Assembly: GCA_042095055.1 (NCBI GenBank)
Contig: JBELBZ010000003.1
Coordinates: forward strand, 62,001-126,000
Direction of reading: 5' to 3'
Source: UBA8752 sp042095055
Lineage (GTDB): Bacteria; Bacteroidota; Bacteroidia; Flavobacteriales_D; Sanyastnellaceae
Length of the DNA stretch: 64,000 nt
A program made the translations under genes and the position numbers. This document shows positions 51,604-60,242 of this stretch, one piece after another; the stretch's first letter is position 1, and every line of letters begins with the position of its first letter. The notes under the pieces are model-generated. The model was not told the DNA's origin, made no database searches, and saw only the letters and a program-made list of their open reading frames with translations.

Positions 51604-52512
51604 TCAACGCGGCACCGTGAATCCGAGTACCACCTCGTGGCCGCCGCCCAGAACTTGGGCCATCACCCCCGTTGCCCAGTTTCGATTGTAGCTGAATGAC
51701 AGCTGGTCATTGACCTTGACGCCCGCTCCAATATGGCCCGCTCCAGCAGACCGATAGCCCGCCATTGCCCAAAACTCTTGGCTTTTATCTACCCGCAGAG
51801 CGGCCGACCATTCTGCCGGAATTGGCCTCAGGTGCTGGACCTGCAATATGGGCGTCCACCCCAAGCCGCCTTTTTCAAAGCGGTAAGACAGCATAGCGCG
51901 CAAGTGAGATTCCAGTCGAGCTTCCCTGCCGGAACCTTCAAACACCGGCAAAGCAGCGCCCAAAACTTGACCAGCCGACACTGCCAGCATGAGCGTTCCG
52001 TCTGAAATCAACAGGCCTGCAGAAGCATCGGGTACCCCAATGGTTTGATACGTGTCCCCCAAAACAGGGTCGCCAGCTACTTCCAATTCGATTTGGTTGC
52101 CGTCGACCGAATATTGCATCCAGCCCAGCCCCATGCCAAAGGACAGGCGCCAACGTTCCGTCCATCGGGAGGTGTAAGCCAGTCCCATGTGCACCCCCGC
52201 CATTCTTGTGGGCCCTGCTATGTCGCTCCAAGCGCGAGCGCCCCAGCCCAAAGCAGAGGATCCCGTTGGAGAAGTCAAGGCCAAAGAAGTGGTTCTCGGT
52301 GCCGAAGGAACCCCCGTCCAAGGGCTCCGTTGCCACAGACTGACATGGATCAAGGTGTCCGCACCAGCGGCCGCAGGATGCGCATCAAAAGCATGGTCGA
52401 GTGGCAATGTGGTCACCGGCAATTGTTGGGCGAACAACCCCGAAACCACGGTGACCAAAACCACAGCCAATGGCCACCTCATCTGTGCGCTGGTGTTGCT
52501 ATTTGACCTCAT
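51604..52512 (-). CDS. PorP/SprF-like outer-membrane protein (second copy)
   Basis: About 302 residues from the ATG at 52512, which overlaps the stop of the SprB-like gene by four bases. A signal peptide (ending GLFAQ) precedes beta-strands typical of the PorP/SprF family, for example GWGARAWSDIAG, GVHMGLAYTSRW, LSFGMGLGWMQYSVDG and GAGVKVNDQLSFSYN. These proteins are needed for export or surface attachment of T9SS cargo. Its position directly after the giant adhesin suggests it serves that cargo. Confidence 0.85.
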   Translation of the reverse strand: MRSNSNTSAQMRWPLAVVLVTVVSGLFAQQLPVTTLPLDHAFDAHPAAAGADTLIHVSLWQRSPWTGVPSAPRTTSLALTSPTGSSALGWGARAWSDIAGPTRMAGVHMGLAYTSRWTERWRLSFGMGLGWMQYSVDGNQIELEVAGDPVLGDTYQTIGVPDASAGLLISDGTLMLAVSAGQVLGAALPVFEGSGREARLESHLRAMLSYRFEKGGLGWTPILQVQHLRPIPAEWSAALRVDKSQEFWAMAGYRSAGAGHIGAGVKVNDQLSFSYNRNWATGVMAQVLGGGHEVVLGFTVPR

Positions 52513-55500
52513 CGCATGATGGTAATGGGACCGGTCCACTCGGTCTGCAGCGCGGGCTCATTGACCCGAATGTGATAGTAATACGTTCCCACAGGAACGA
52601 GAATGCCGTTGACTTTTCCGTCCCAAGCGCCGTCGTTGGCTCCTTGGGTAAAGAGCACATCGCCCCAGCGGTTGAATACGGTGATTTCTGCAGAGGGGTA
52701 CTGCTCCAAACCGTTCAAGTTCCAGAAGTCGTTGGTGCCATCGTCATTGGGGGTAAAACCAGACGGAATGTCCAGGGTCTGAAGCACTTCGACGAGGACG
52801 GTGTCGGTGCCAACGCAACCTTCAAGTGTGGTGGCCTGAAGGATGAAGGTTGTGGACTCAAACAAGGGGTTGGTCGGGGTGGATGGGGATTCCTCGAAGG
52901 CCACCTCAGTACCCGGGCTCCATGCATAAGTCCAGGATTCTTCTGCCCCTCCTGCGCCCAAGTTGGACGCGGCTCCAGAAACAATCAGCGCGTCCTGCCC
53001 CGCCTCAGGTGTGGGCAGCACAAACCCGGTCACCAACACAGAATCTTCCTGTACGCAGCCGAGGCGGGTCGCTGTAAAATTCCAATAGTGATCGCCCTCC
53101 AAGATGCCGTTAGAAAAGGCGCTGAGCCCCAGGCCATTGGCCCCATTTTGAACCGACCAATATGCTTCGGTGGCCCCTGTTGACAGGGCCTCCAGTTCCA
53201 GCGGAGTGCCCGCACACAAAGCGGTATCCGACGGAACGGTGAGGGACACGTCGCCTTGCGCCAAAACGGGGATGGCCTCAATGCCACCTGTGCAACCTTG
53301 GGCGTCCACCGCTTCTACCGCATAAAGCCCTTCGCCAATGGAGGCCTGAACAGGCCCCTCGGCCCACGGCATCCCGTCTAATGTCCAATTCACCAAATAA
53401 GGCATGCCTGCACCGCCATTGACGGAAACCGACAAGTGTCCATCCTCGTCCCCTGCGCAACTCGGACGGGCCAAACTGTCCAACACCACCACGACGGGCG
53501 GAGGCGCCGGTACATCGACCAGCAAGACTGCAGGGCAACCTGCACTGTCCAATGCTGTGACTTCATAAACGCCAGCACCCACGTCGCTCACCGTGTCACC
53601 CACAGCCACTGCACCAAAGGGTCCAGAAAAGGTGAAGTCCACCGCGCCAGTTCCATTTTCCGTGGTCAAGACCACCTGTCCATCCTCACTGTTGGCGCAA
53701 CTGGCAGGGTCCACTTCTGCAAACAATTCGAAGTCGCTGGCCGGTTCTATGTATACCGTATCGAGGAAGGTGCATCCGACGGAGTCGGTGAGGGTCAATG
53801 GATAGGACCCTGGGATCAAGAATGGCAAAAATGTACTGTCCGCTGCGCCCTGAACCACCAGAGCGTAAGGGGGTAAACCGCCGAACAAGGTCAAAGTGGC
53901 TTCTCCGACCAAAGCACCACCGCAGGTGGGCTGGACCAAATCTTGATCCAAGGACAATCCACTGGACAAGGCGGCCAACTGTACGGTGGTATCCCGGCTG
54001 CAACCGGCGGCATCCACAAGGCTCCAAGTGTACTGCCCCTCTTCAAGGTCTGCGGGCCCCACACCCATTCCTTGGACAGAATCCCCATTCAAGGTGGTGC
54101 CTTGCCACACCACGTCCCATGGGGATTCTCCACCATTGGGGTTCACCTCAATGCTGCCCGTTCCCCCTTCGCAGAGCGGCTGCACGACACTGGCTTGAAA
54201 CACCAATGGAAGCGGAAGCACCACCTCAACCTGCCCTTGGGAAGAGCACCCTTCGCCCAAAGAAGCGCTCCAACCATAGGTGCCCGCAGCCAAGTTGTAC
54301 CAGGTCCAAACACCCGAAGTCGTGCTGTCTGCAACCTCATCGGCTGGGAGGCCTCCCAACGCGACCTCCAGCGCTTCCACATTGCCTGTGATGACAATGG
54401 ATACCGCGCCCGAAACCGCACCTTCATCGCAAAAAACAGGCAGCACCTCAGCTACTGCTGTGAGGCCACCCTCGGTCACTACCTCCAGCGTTCCCGTGGT
54501 GTCGCATCCGTAAAAATCCACCGCAGTCCAGGTGTATTCCCCAGCGGTCAAACCGGTCCATGTGTCGGTGTCTGGCCCCCCTGTCCATTGAACGGAAAGG
54601 GGCGCTGTACCGCCAGAAACAATGGCTTGTACTGTGCCATCAGAGACGCCTGTGCACGACTCGGGCTGCACTTCAGTGGTCACCTCCAAAGGAGCGGGAG
54701 ACAGGACCTCCACCAAGGTGTCTGCGGTACAACCGCGGGCATCAATGACCCCCACAGTGTAGGTTCCTGGTGCCAGGTTTTCGAGCGGGGCCTCAAGGGG
54801 TCCCGATTCTCCTACGGCTCCCAAGGTCAAAGGAGCGGTTCCACCACCCGCTTCAGCCACAATGCTCCCGTCTTGTCCACCTGAACATTGGACGCTGCTG
54901 GCCGATGCCATCAGCTCGAGGGCGGGTACCAGGTCCACTTCCAATACGGTGTCCCGCATGCAGCCTGCACCGTCTGTGACGCTCAAAACATAAGTCCCTG
55001 GCGTCAGCCCCAATGTGTCCAACGAAGACCAAGTGGTGAGCCCGTCAGAGGATGAGCCTGTAGCCTCCAAAGGAAGGGTGCCCCCGTCAATGCTCACGGT
55101 GACCCCTCCTGCCGCTTCATCGCAGGCAAAAGGAAGGACATCAACATTCCATTCAAACAAGCTCACGCCCGTCATCTCGACCTCCACGATGACGCTGCAG
55201 GTGCCGTCTTCTATGTCGATGGAGTACTGGCCTTCAGGCACAGATTCCCATGTCGCGCCATTTGCATTCGACGTTGTTGGTGCCCCCAATATCCCTGCAT
55301 CCACCGTGATCTGCCCAGTGGAGTCGCCGCCTGAATATTCCAATTGGATCACCCCTCCTCCTTCGCAACCAAAAGGCACAACACTCGTGGTGGCCAAGAT
55401 TGGGGGGTGGAGCACCCACGTGGTGTCGGCTGTGCACCCGCGGTCATCGGTAGCCACCAGCGCATATGCACCTGCAGAAAGCAGGGCTCCCGGTTCAAAT

Positions 55501-57647
55501 TCAAGAGGGGTGCCGTCCCAAAGGAGCGTCCATTCAACAGGGGCGGCACCCCCGGTGACTGTGGCATTGACTGCCGCCTCACCGGTAGCACAGTCCACTG
55601 GCCCCACGGATAGATCGACCTCTAAAGGAGGGAGGGCTCCCACAGTTACGGACGCCGTTGCCAAACATCCCAAGTCATCCAAAACAACGGCAGTGTAGGT
55701 TCCTGGAACCAGCCCTGTCGCCGAGTCTGTTGCAGACACCAGGTCTCCGTTCTCATCGGTCCAGCTCCAAGCATACGGGGCAGTACCCCCTACAACCGAG
55801 CCTGATGCAACCCCATCGGCACCGTTGCAACCTACGGGGTCCGCGGACAGCTCCAATTCCAAAGGTGCGGGCTCCTCAACCACGACATCCTCAGACGCCT
55901 GGCAGCCATTTTCATCCGTGACTTCCACTGCGTAAAGGCCTGGGGCCATGCCATCGAGGTCCGGCCCTAAACTCGGTGCAGCACCGCCTGACCACACAAA
56001 CGTGTAACCTGGCGTTCCGCCGGTGACCGCGGCTGCGGCGCTTCCATTGTTTTCTCCCGCACACAACGGGGGAGTCACCGCAACATCCAACAGCAACGGA
56101 CCAGGGGACTCCAACACGACAATGGTGTCCAAGATGCAACCCAACATGTCCATGACGCCCAATCCATAGGCGCCGGAGACGAGGTTGGCTGCTGAGAGCC
56201 CCGTCGCCACAACCTGCGCAGAAGCAGCGTCGACCCACACTGCACTATATGGCGAAAGACCTCCATTCACCGTGGCTTCCACACTGCCTGTCTCACTCAA
56301 CGGCCCTTCTGCGCACAGCGGCATTTCGATGGAGACGGATGCGGAAAGCGGCTCAGGGTCTTCCAAAGTAACAGTGCCTGAAGCGGCGCAGCCGTTGGCG
56401 TCTTCAAGGGCATAAGCGAAAGTGCCCGCAGTGACCCCGTTGAGAAAAGTGCCCTCAGAAACGGATCCATCTGCAAGGGTCCATTCTACGCTGTACTCGG
56501 GCGTTCCGCCTTCTGCAACAACACCCACCGTTCCATCGGAAAGGCCCGGGCAACTCGGAGAAGACAAGAATGGTTCAGCCGACAGCGGATCTGGCGCAGT
56601 GACCTCGATGCTGCCTGCACCCACACAACCATCCGACGCCGTCACCTGAACGTCATAGGTTCCGGGCAGCAACAGCGCGAGTGAATCGGCATCTGGGCCC
56701 GTTGTGGTAAAGCCGTCAGGGCCTGTCCACGCATAGGAGACGGCATTGTCGAAATAAGCCGTAGCGGTGCCGTCGGCATCGCCGAAACAACTGACACCCG
56801 TGGCCGACATGTCGACATCTACTGGAGGTGGCGATTGGAGGAACACCGCTTCTGTTTGAGCGCAGCCTCCTGTATCGGTGGCGGTGACCAGGTATCCACC
56901 TGCTGGCAAGCCGTTCACATCGGCCTGGCTTCCCACCACTTCGCCATCTGCGTCTTCCCATTCAAATTCAAAGCCCCCTCCCAAACCTCCTGTAGCGACG
57001 GCCGCCACCGCGCCATCAGAGAAGCCGAAACAGCTGGGGTCCGTCGCAAACGTGAGCACTTCCACATCGGGAATCTCAACCACAATGATGTCATCATCGG
57101 AGCAACCGTTCTCGTCCATTGCTGAAACCAGAATCACCTGCTCGCAAACGTTGTCTCCGACCGGCCCCGTTTCCGCCGCATCGTGGGACCAGGAATAGGT
57201 GATGTTGCCCTGCCCAAAGTTGGGCGTGACCGTGATCTCACCTGAGCATGGGTCGTCGCATGTGGGCAGACGCGTGATGGCCGCGCTGATGAAAAATGTA
57301 AAGGGCTCGTTGAGGGTCGCACCCAGAGGCGGACATCCTGGAATGAAGACCAGATAACTGCCGGGCCCCAAGTCCGACTGGGTGGCCCCGAACAGGGTGT
57401 CGTTGTTTTGAAGCCAGTAGATTTCACCGGATTCAACGCCGTCTGGAATGGCGACAGAAAGCACGCCGTCATCGGCTCCGCTGCATGTGATCGGCTGCAG
57501 GACGTCCACGGCATCGGGACAGTCCGACTGTGCGTGGGACAGGGCGGGTGCAGCAAGACAACACATCATCCACCACTTTGCACCGACCACAGCCCACCCT
57601 TTGGTAAAGGTCAAACGGGGTCTGTATGCTCGGGGGCGGTGTGTCAT
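52509..57647 (-). CDS. SprB-like repeat adhesin with T9SS type B sorting domain
   Basis: A 1712-residue cell-surface protein. The ATG at 57647 gives a signal peptide ending SHAQ; the frame upstream of it runs into the PorP gene. The body consists of about 18 SprB-type repeats of roughly 79 residues, each with a Cys near the start, GG in the middle, LxxGxY, and DxxGC near the end. A non-repeat Ig/PKD-like section follows, then the C-terminal domain (IPSGFTPNDDGTNDFW, FNRWGDVLF, ending ITIMR). SprB of Flavobacterium is a motile gliding adhesin; motility here is inference. Confidence 0.88.
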   Translation of the reverse strand: MTHRPRAYRPRLTFTKGWAVVGAKWWMMCCLAAPALSHAQSDCPDAVDVLQPITCSGADDGVLSVAIPDGVESGEIYWLQNNDTLFGATQSDLGPGSYLVFIPGCPPLGATLNEPFTFFISAAITRLPTCDDPCSGEITVTPNFGQGNITYSWSHDAAETGPVGDNVCEQVILVSAMDENGCSDDDIIVVEIPDVEVLTFATDPSCFGFSDGAVAAVATGGLGGGFEFEWEDADGEVVGSQADVNGLPAGGYLVTATDTGGCAQTEAVFLQSPPPVDVDMSATGVSCFGDADGTATAYFDNAVSYAWTGPDGFTTTGPDADSLALLLPGTYDVQVTASDGCVGAGSIEVTAPDPLSAEPFLSSPSCPGLSDGTVGVVAEGGTPEYSVEWTLADGSVSEGTFLNGVTAGTFAYALEDANGCAASGTVTLEDPEPLSASVSIEMPLCAEGPLSETGSVEATVNGGLSPYSAVWVDAASAQVVATGLSAANLVSGAYGLGVMDMLGCILDTIVVLESPGPLLLDVAVTPPLCAGENNGSAAAAVTGGTPGYTFVWSGGAAPSLGPDLDGMAPGLYAVEVTDENGCQASEDVVVEEPAPLELELSADPVGCNGADGVASGSVVGGTAPYAWSWTDENGDLVSATDSATGLVPGTYTAVVLDDLGCLATASVTVGALPPLEVDLSVGPVDCATGEAAVNATVTGGAAPVEWTLLWDGTPLEFEPGALLSAGAYALVATDDRGCTADTTWVLHPPILATTSVVPFGCEGGGVIQLEYSGGDSTGQITVDAGILGAPTTSNANGATWESVPEGQYSIDIEDGTCSVIVEVEMTGVSLFEWNVDVLPFACDEAAGGVTVSIDGGTLPLEATGSSSDGLTTWSSLDTLGLTPGTYVLSVTDGAGCMRDTVLEVDLVPALELMASASSVQCSGGQDGSIVAEAGGGTAPLTLGAVGESGPLEAPLENLAPGTYTVGVIDARGCTADTLVEVLSPAPLEVTTEVQPESCTGVSDGTVQAIVSGGTAPLSVQWTGGPDTDTWTGLTAGEYTWTAVDFYGCDTTGTLEVVTEGGLTAVAEVLPVFCDEGAVSGAVSIVITGNVEALEVALGGLPADEVADSTTSGVWTWYNLAAGTYGWSASLGEGCSSQGQVEVVLPLPLVFQASVVQPLCEGGTGSIEVNPNGGESPWDVVWQGTTLNGDSVQGMGVGPADLEEGQYTWSLVDAAGCSRDTTVQLAALSSGLSLDQDLVQPTCGGALVGEATLTLFGGLPPYALVVQGAADSTFLPFLIPGSYPLTLTDSVGCTFLDTVYIEPASDFELFAEVDPASCANSEDGQVVLTTENGTGAVDFTFSGPFGAVAVGDTVSDVGAGVYEVTALDSAGCPAVLLVDVPAPPPVVVVLDSLARPSCAGDEDGHLSVSVNGGAGMPYLVNWTLDGMPWAEGPVQASIGEGLYAVEAVDAQGCTGGIEAIPVLAQGDVSLTVPSDTALCAGTPLELEALSTGATEAYWSVQNGANGLGLSAFSNGILEGDHYWNFTATRLGCVQEDSVLVTGFVLPTPEAGQDALIVSGAASNLGAGGAEESWTYAWSPGTEVAFEESPSTPTNPLFESTTFILQATTLEGCVGTDTVLVEVLQTLDIPSGFTPNDDGTNDFWNLNGLEQYPSAEITVFNRWGDVLFTQGANDGAWDGKVNGILVPVGTYYYHIRVNEPALQTEWTGPITIMR
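53256..57500 (-). repeat. About 18 tandem SprB-type protein repeats
   Basis: The repeats are degenerate at DNA level but share a protein pattern: C-x-G-x-x-D-G, then GGxxPY, then a Trp, then LxxGxYxxxVxDxxGC. The average spacing is about 79 residues. The count of 18 is by eye from Cys-headed units such as SCFGFSDG, SCFGDADG, LCAGENNG and SCAGDEDG, and is accurate to one or two. Confidence 0.7.
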
Positions 57648-57696
57648 TTGCGCGATAGGTTCTATACGGCCAAATCCAATTTGGGTTGCGGCACCA

Positions 57697-58647
57697 TCAT
57701 TGGAATGCGGCACACGGAACGTGTCCGGATCTGACGGGGCAAGCGAGCACCCCAATCGTGATTTCGTGTGTGTTGGCGGATGCTTGGCTCAAGGGGCCGA
57801 CGTTCCAATCGTAGGCATAGCCGATGGTCAAGTTTTCCATCAGGTTCAGCGTCATCAAAGCCGCCAATGCCGTTTCATTCCGGTAGCCCAGGCCGAACCG
57901 GACGGATTCGTCATAATCGAACATCGCCTGCACATCGACCGCAACCGGCGCCCCCGCAGCAAAACGGATGGAACCCGCTGGGTGGAAACTCCATGGACCG
58001 TCCAACCGGATCATGGAGCCTCCGGTCAGGCTCACATGGCGTTGGAAGCGGGTGTCCAGGCCCCATTGGTCCACTGAAGGTTCGATGAGGTTCTGAATGG
58101 ACAGGCCCCAAAACGTGTACTTGTTGTACGCCCAAACGCCAAAGTCCATGGTGGGCGCCAAGAGCTGATTGGCGTTGGATGTTATGGCGGGGTCATTGCC
58201 CGCCTGGAAGTCCGGCAGGACGATCTCGCCCAAGGACAACCGATACTGCATAAACCCGACCGCCGCACCTGCTGCCAAGCGCCACCCTTGGGCCATTTTC
58301 ATGTGATAGGCATAGGCCAAGTCCAATTGGGTGAACCCGTAAGGCCCTGCGGAGTCGTCGGTGACCCGACCGCCAAAACCATGGACGCCACCTCCGGCGG
58401 TTCGCCCGAGTTCGCCCTGCACATTGGCAAAGGCCGTCTGGGGAGCGCCATCGAAACCCGCCCACTGTTGGCGGAAACCCGCTTTCAACTCAAGGCAATC
58501 GGTAAAGCCCGCAAAAGCTGGGTTTTCTTGGAAATAATTGAACTGCCAATTGCTGCGCAAGGGCAACTGCTGCGCTTGAACCTGCAGTGTTGACCCGACA
58601 GTCAACAACAATGCCCCAATGGAAATAGATAGGCTTCTCTGCTTCAT
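57697..58647 (-). CDS. PorP/SprF-like outer-membrane protein (first copy)
   Basis: A 316-residue exported beta-barrel-like protein with signal peptide ending VQAQ. The family hallmarks are clear: NPAFAGFTDCLELKAGFRQQWAGFDGAP, GFGGRVTDDSAGPYG, DLAYAYHMKM and ITIGVLACP near the end. It starts four bases within the stop of the 330-residue cargo gene, and ends 50 bases before the SprB-like gene. Confidence 0.92.
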   Translation of the reverse strand: MKQRSLSISIGALLLTVGSTLQVQAQQLPLRSNWQFNYFQENPAFAGFTDCLELKAGFRQQWAGFDGAPQTAFANVQGELGRTAGGGVHGFGGRVTDDSAGPYGFTQLDLAYAYHMKMAQGWRLAAGAAVGFMQYRLSLGEIVLPDFQAGNDPAITSNANQLLAPTMDFGVWAYNKYTFWGLSIQNLIEPSVDQWGLDTRFQRHVSLTGGSMIRLDGPWSFHPAGSIRFAAGAPVAVDVQAMFDYDESVRFGLGYRNETALAALMTLNLMENLTIGYAYDWNVGPLSQASANTHEITIGVLACPVRSGHVPCAAFQ

Positions 58648-59636
58648 CGGATGATGGCTACGTGGCCCGTTTCAGGTGGGATGGGAAGGGACTCGTCGTT
58701 GAGCTCGATGACGTAGTAGTAGGTGCCTGGGGTCAAGGGCTTGCCAGAGCGGCCATTGCCGTCCCATGGCTGGGTATAACCCAGTGACCGGTGCACCAAC
58801 TGCCCCCAGCGGTTGAACACCTCCACTTTGGTTCCGGGAAAAGCCCCAATTCCATCAATTCCCCAGAAGTCATTGATGCCGTCTCCGTTGGGCGTAAAGC
58901 TGTTGGGCACTCCAATAGGAGACCCCACGGTGACCGTCACAGAGCTGCTGACTTGGCAGTCGCCAATCACACCGTCGACCTGGTAACTGATCGTCTCAAC
59001 CGGTGTGACTGTGGTCACCGCCATTTCTGGATCTGACAAATAAAACGCGGGGGTCCAGGTGTAGCCGTAGACCGGGTCGCCACCAACAACCTCCAACTCT
59101 GCAGACTCCCCTGGAATCAAGGTGTGGTTGCAGCAGGCGTCCATGGTCACGCCATCCCCTTCGAGCTCCACAAACATGGTGCAGACGGTATCTGAAGGGT
59201 CGTGTTCGGTTCCAATCAATAGGAAATACTCGGTGTTGTGGGTCAGTGTGGAAGACTCCCATACCAGGTCGTCTACCCCAGAGATACAGGGACCCATCGC
59301 TGTGAGGCCCGCGGGATCACAAGGGTCTCCAGCAGCCGAAACCACCACCGCCGACAGGGTGTCAGGAGCACTGGCCCCATCGCATGAGACCTGCGTGATC
59401 CGGATGCGGGCATTGCCGGGGTTCGCGAAGTTGTGGTTGGACCGAAACTTCAGCACGGCGACGTGCGTCGCATCGATGCATTCGAAATTCAAAAAAGCCG
59501 GTTCGGTGATGAAAACCGACTGTGGCTCTTCTGGACAAACCGTCAAAGGGTTGCTGCACGACTGGGCACAAAGCTGTGCAGAGAACGTCAGCAACGACAT
59601 GAGGAGCAGGGGAATCCCGATTCTGAATACGCGCAT
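58644..59636 (-). CDS. Exported cargo with T9SS type B (gliding-associated) C-terminal domain
   Basis: A 330-residue protein. The signal peptide ends LCAQ. Residues about 30-165 form a beta-rich domain of unknown function with several Cys, then a short Ig-like section follows with GGDPVYGYTWTPAFYLSD. The C-terminal domain starts at PNSFTPNGDGINDFW and ends HVAIIR. It opens the four-gene run cargo-PorP-cargo-PorP. A TACCTTCG promoter box (59650-59657) precedes the ATG. Confidence 0.88.
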   Translation of the reverse strand: MRVFRIGIPLLLMSLLTFSAQLCAQSCSNPLTVCPEEPQSVFITEPAFLNFECIDATHVAVLKFRSNHNFANPGNARIRITQVSCDGASAPDTLSAVVVSAAGDPCDPAGLTAMGPCISGVDDLVWESSTLTHNTEYFLLIGTEHDPSDTVCTMFVELEGDGVTMDACCNHTLIPGESAELEVVGGDPVYGYTWTPAFYLSDPEMAVTTVTPVETISYQVDGVIGDCQVSSSVTVTVGSPIGVPNSFTPNGDGINDFWGIDGIGAFPGTKVEVFNRWGQLVHRSLGYTQPWDGNGRSGKPLTPGTYYYVIELNDESLPIPPETGHVAIIR

Positions 59637-59649
59637 GGGTGTGGATTAT

Positions 59650-59657
59650 CGAAGGTA
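59650..59657 (-). promoter_or_regulatory. -7 promoter box TACCTTCG before the T9SS cargo/PorP operon
   Basis: It matches TAnnTT[T/C]G, 13 bases before the ATG at 59636, and would drive all four genes of the locus. Confidence 0.45.
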
Positions 59658-59737
59658 GTGGCGCCAACGGGCCAGCCTGAGGCCCCGCCATGTATTATCC
59701 ACAACGAAAGGTGACTAAGGGAAGTTGCCTGATTCGA

Positions 59738-60202
59738 TCAGTCTTCCATGCTGATCAAAACGGCCTCTTTCTCAACGGCATGGCCAGCTTCTACGCCTAT
59801 GGAAGACACCACTCCTGCTGCTCCAGCGCGCAGCACGTTTTCCATTTTCATGGCTTCCAGGACGAGCATGGCCTCCCCTTCTGCGACCGTTTGACCTTCT
59901 TTGACCAAGACTTCCAACACCTTGCCCGGCATGGGCGCGCGCAGGTCTTTCGAGGCAGAGCCCGCGCCCTCTTCTATCCCCATGCGCTCCATGAGCTTCT
60001 CGCGCAGTCCGTGGGCCAACCATTGGTCTCCCACCCCGTCCAAACGGATGTCCCATCCACCCCCCTCTATGGATTGAAGGGAAACACGGTGGTTGCGGAG
60101 CCCGATGCGCACCCACCATCGACCTCGGTCATCTTTGTGTAAGCGATGTTCGCCGGGGCTTCCAGGCATTTCCTGCCCCTGGGCATTGCGATATTCGGCC
60201 AT
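59738..60202 (-). CDS. Stand-alone biotin carboxyl carrier protein
   Basis: A 154-residue protein ending in a biotinyl domain, with the biotinylated Lys119 in EAMKM and the surrounding APMPGKVLEVLVKEGQ. Residues 1-80 form a domain resembling the BT domain of acyl-CoA carboxylases. No biotin carboxylase or carboxyltransferase gene is nearby. It presumably works with an acyl-CoA carboxylase encoded elsewhere. It is divergent from the HemW-like gene across 40 bases. Confidence 0.87.
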   Translation of the reverse strand: MAEYRNAQGQEMPGSPGEHRLHKDDRGRWWVRIGLRNHRVSLQSIEGGGWDIRLDGVGDQWLAHGLREKLMERMGIEEGAGSASKDLRAPMPGKVLEVLVKEGQTVAEGEAMLVLEAMKMENVLRAGAAGVVSSIGVEAGHAVEKEAVLISMED

Positions 60203-60206
60203 GGCG

Positions 60207-60214
60207 GCAATTTA
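60207..60214 (-). promoter_or_regulatory. Possible -7 box TAAATTGC before the biotin carrier gene
   Basis: It has the TAnnTTGC form, as at hmgA, with the same four-base distance to the ATG at 60202. Confidence 0.35.
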
Positions 60215-60242
60215 CCCCCGTTCAGCACCGAAATTGCGCCTC

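Noticed and set aside
53256..57500. CRISPR-like or satellite DNA reading of the repeat region
   Set aside because: The periodicity is at protein level (about 79 codons), the DNA of units is not identical, and the frame is one continuous coding sequence.
57648..57755. Longer start for the SprB-like gene at 57755
   Set aside because: It would overlap the PorP gene by about 59 bases and puts 36 unconserved residues before a normal signal peptide, which begins at the ATG at 57647.
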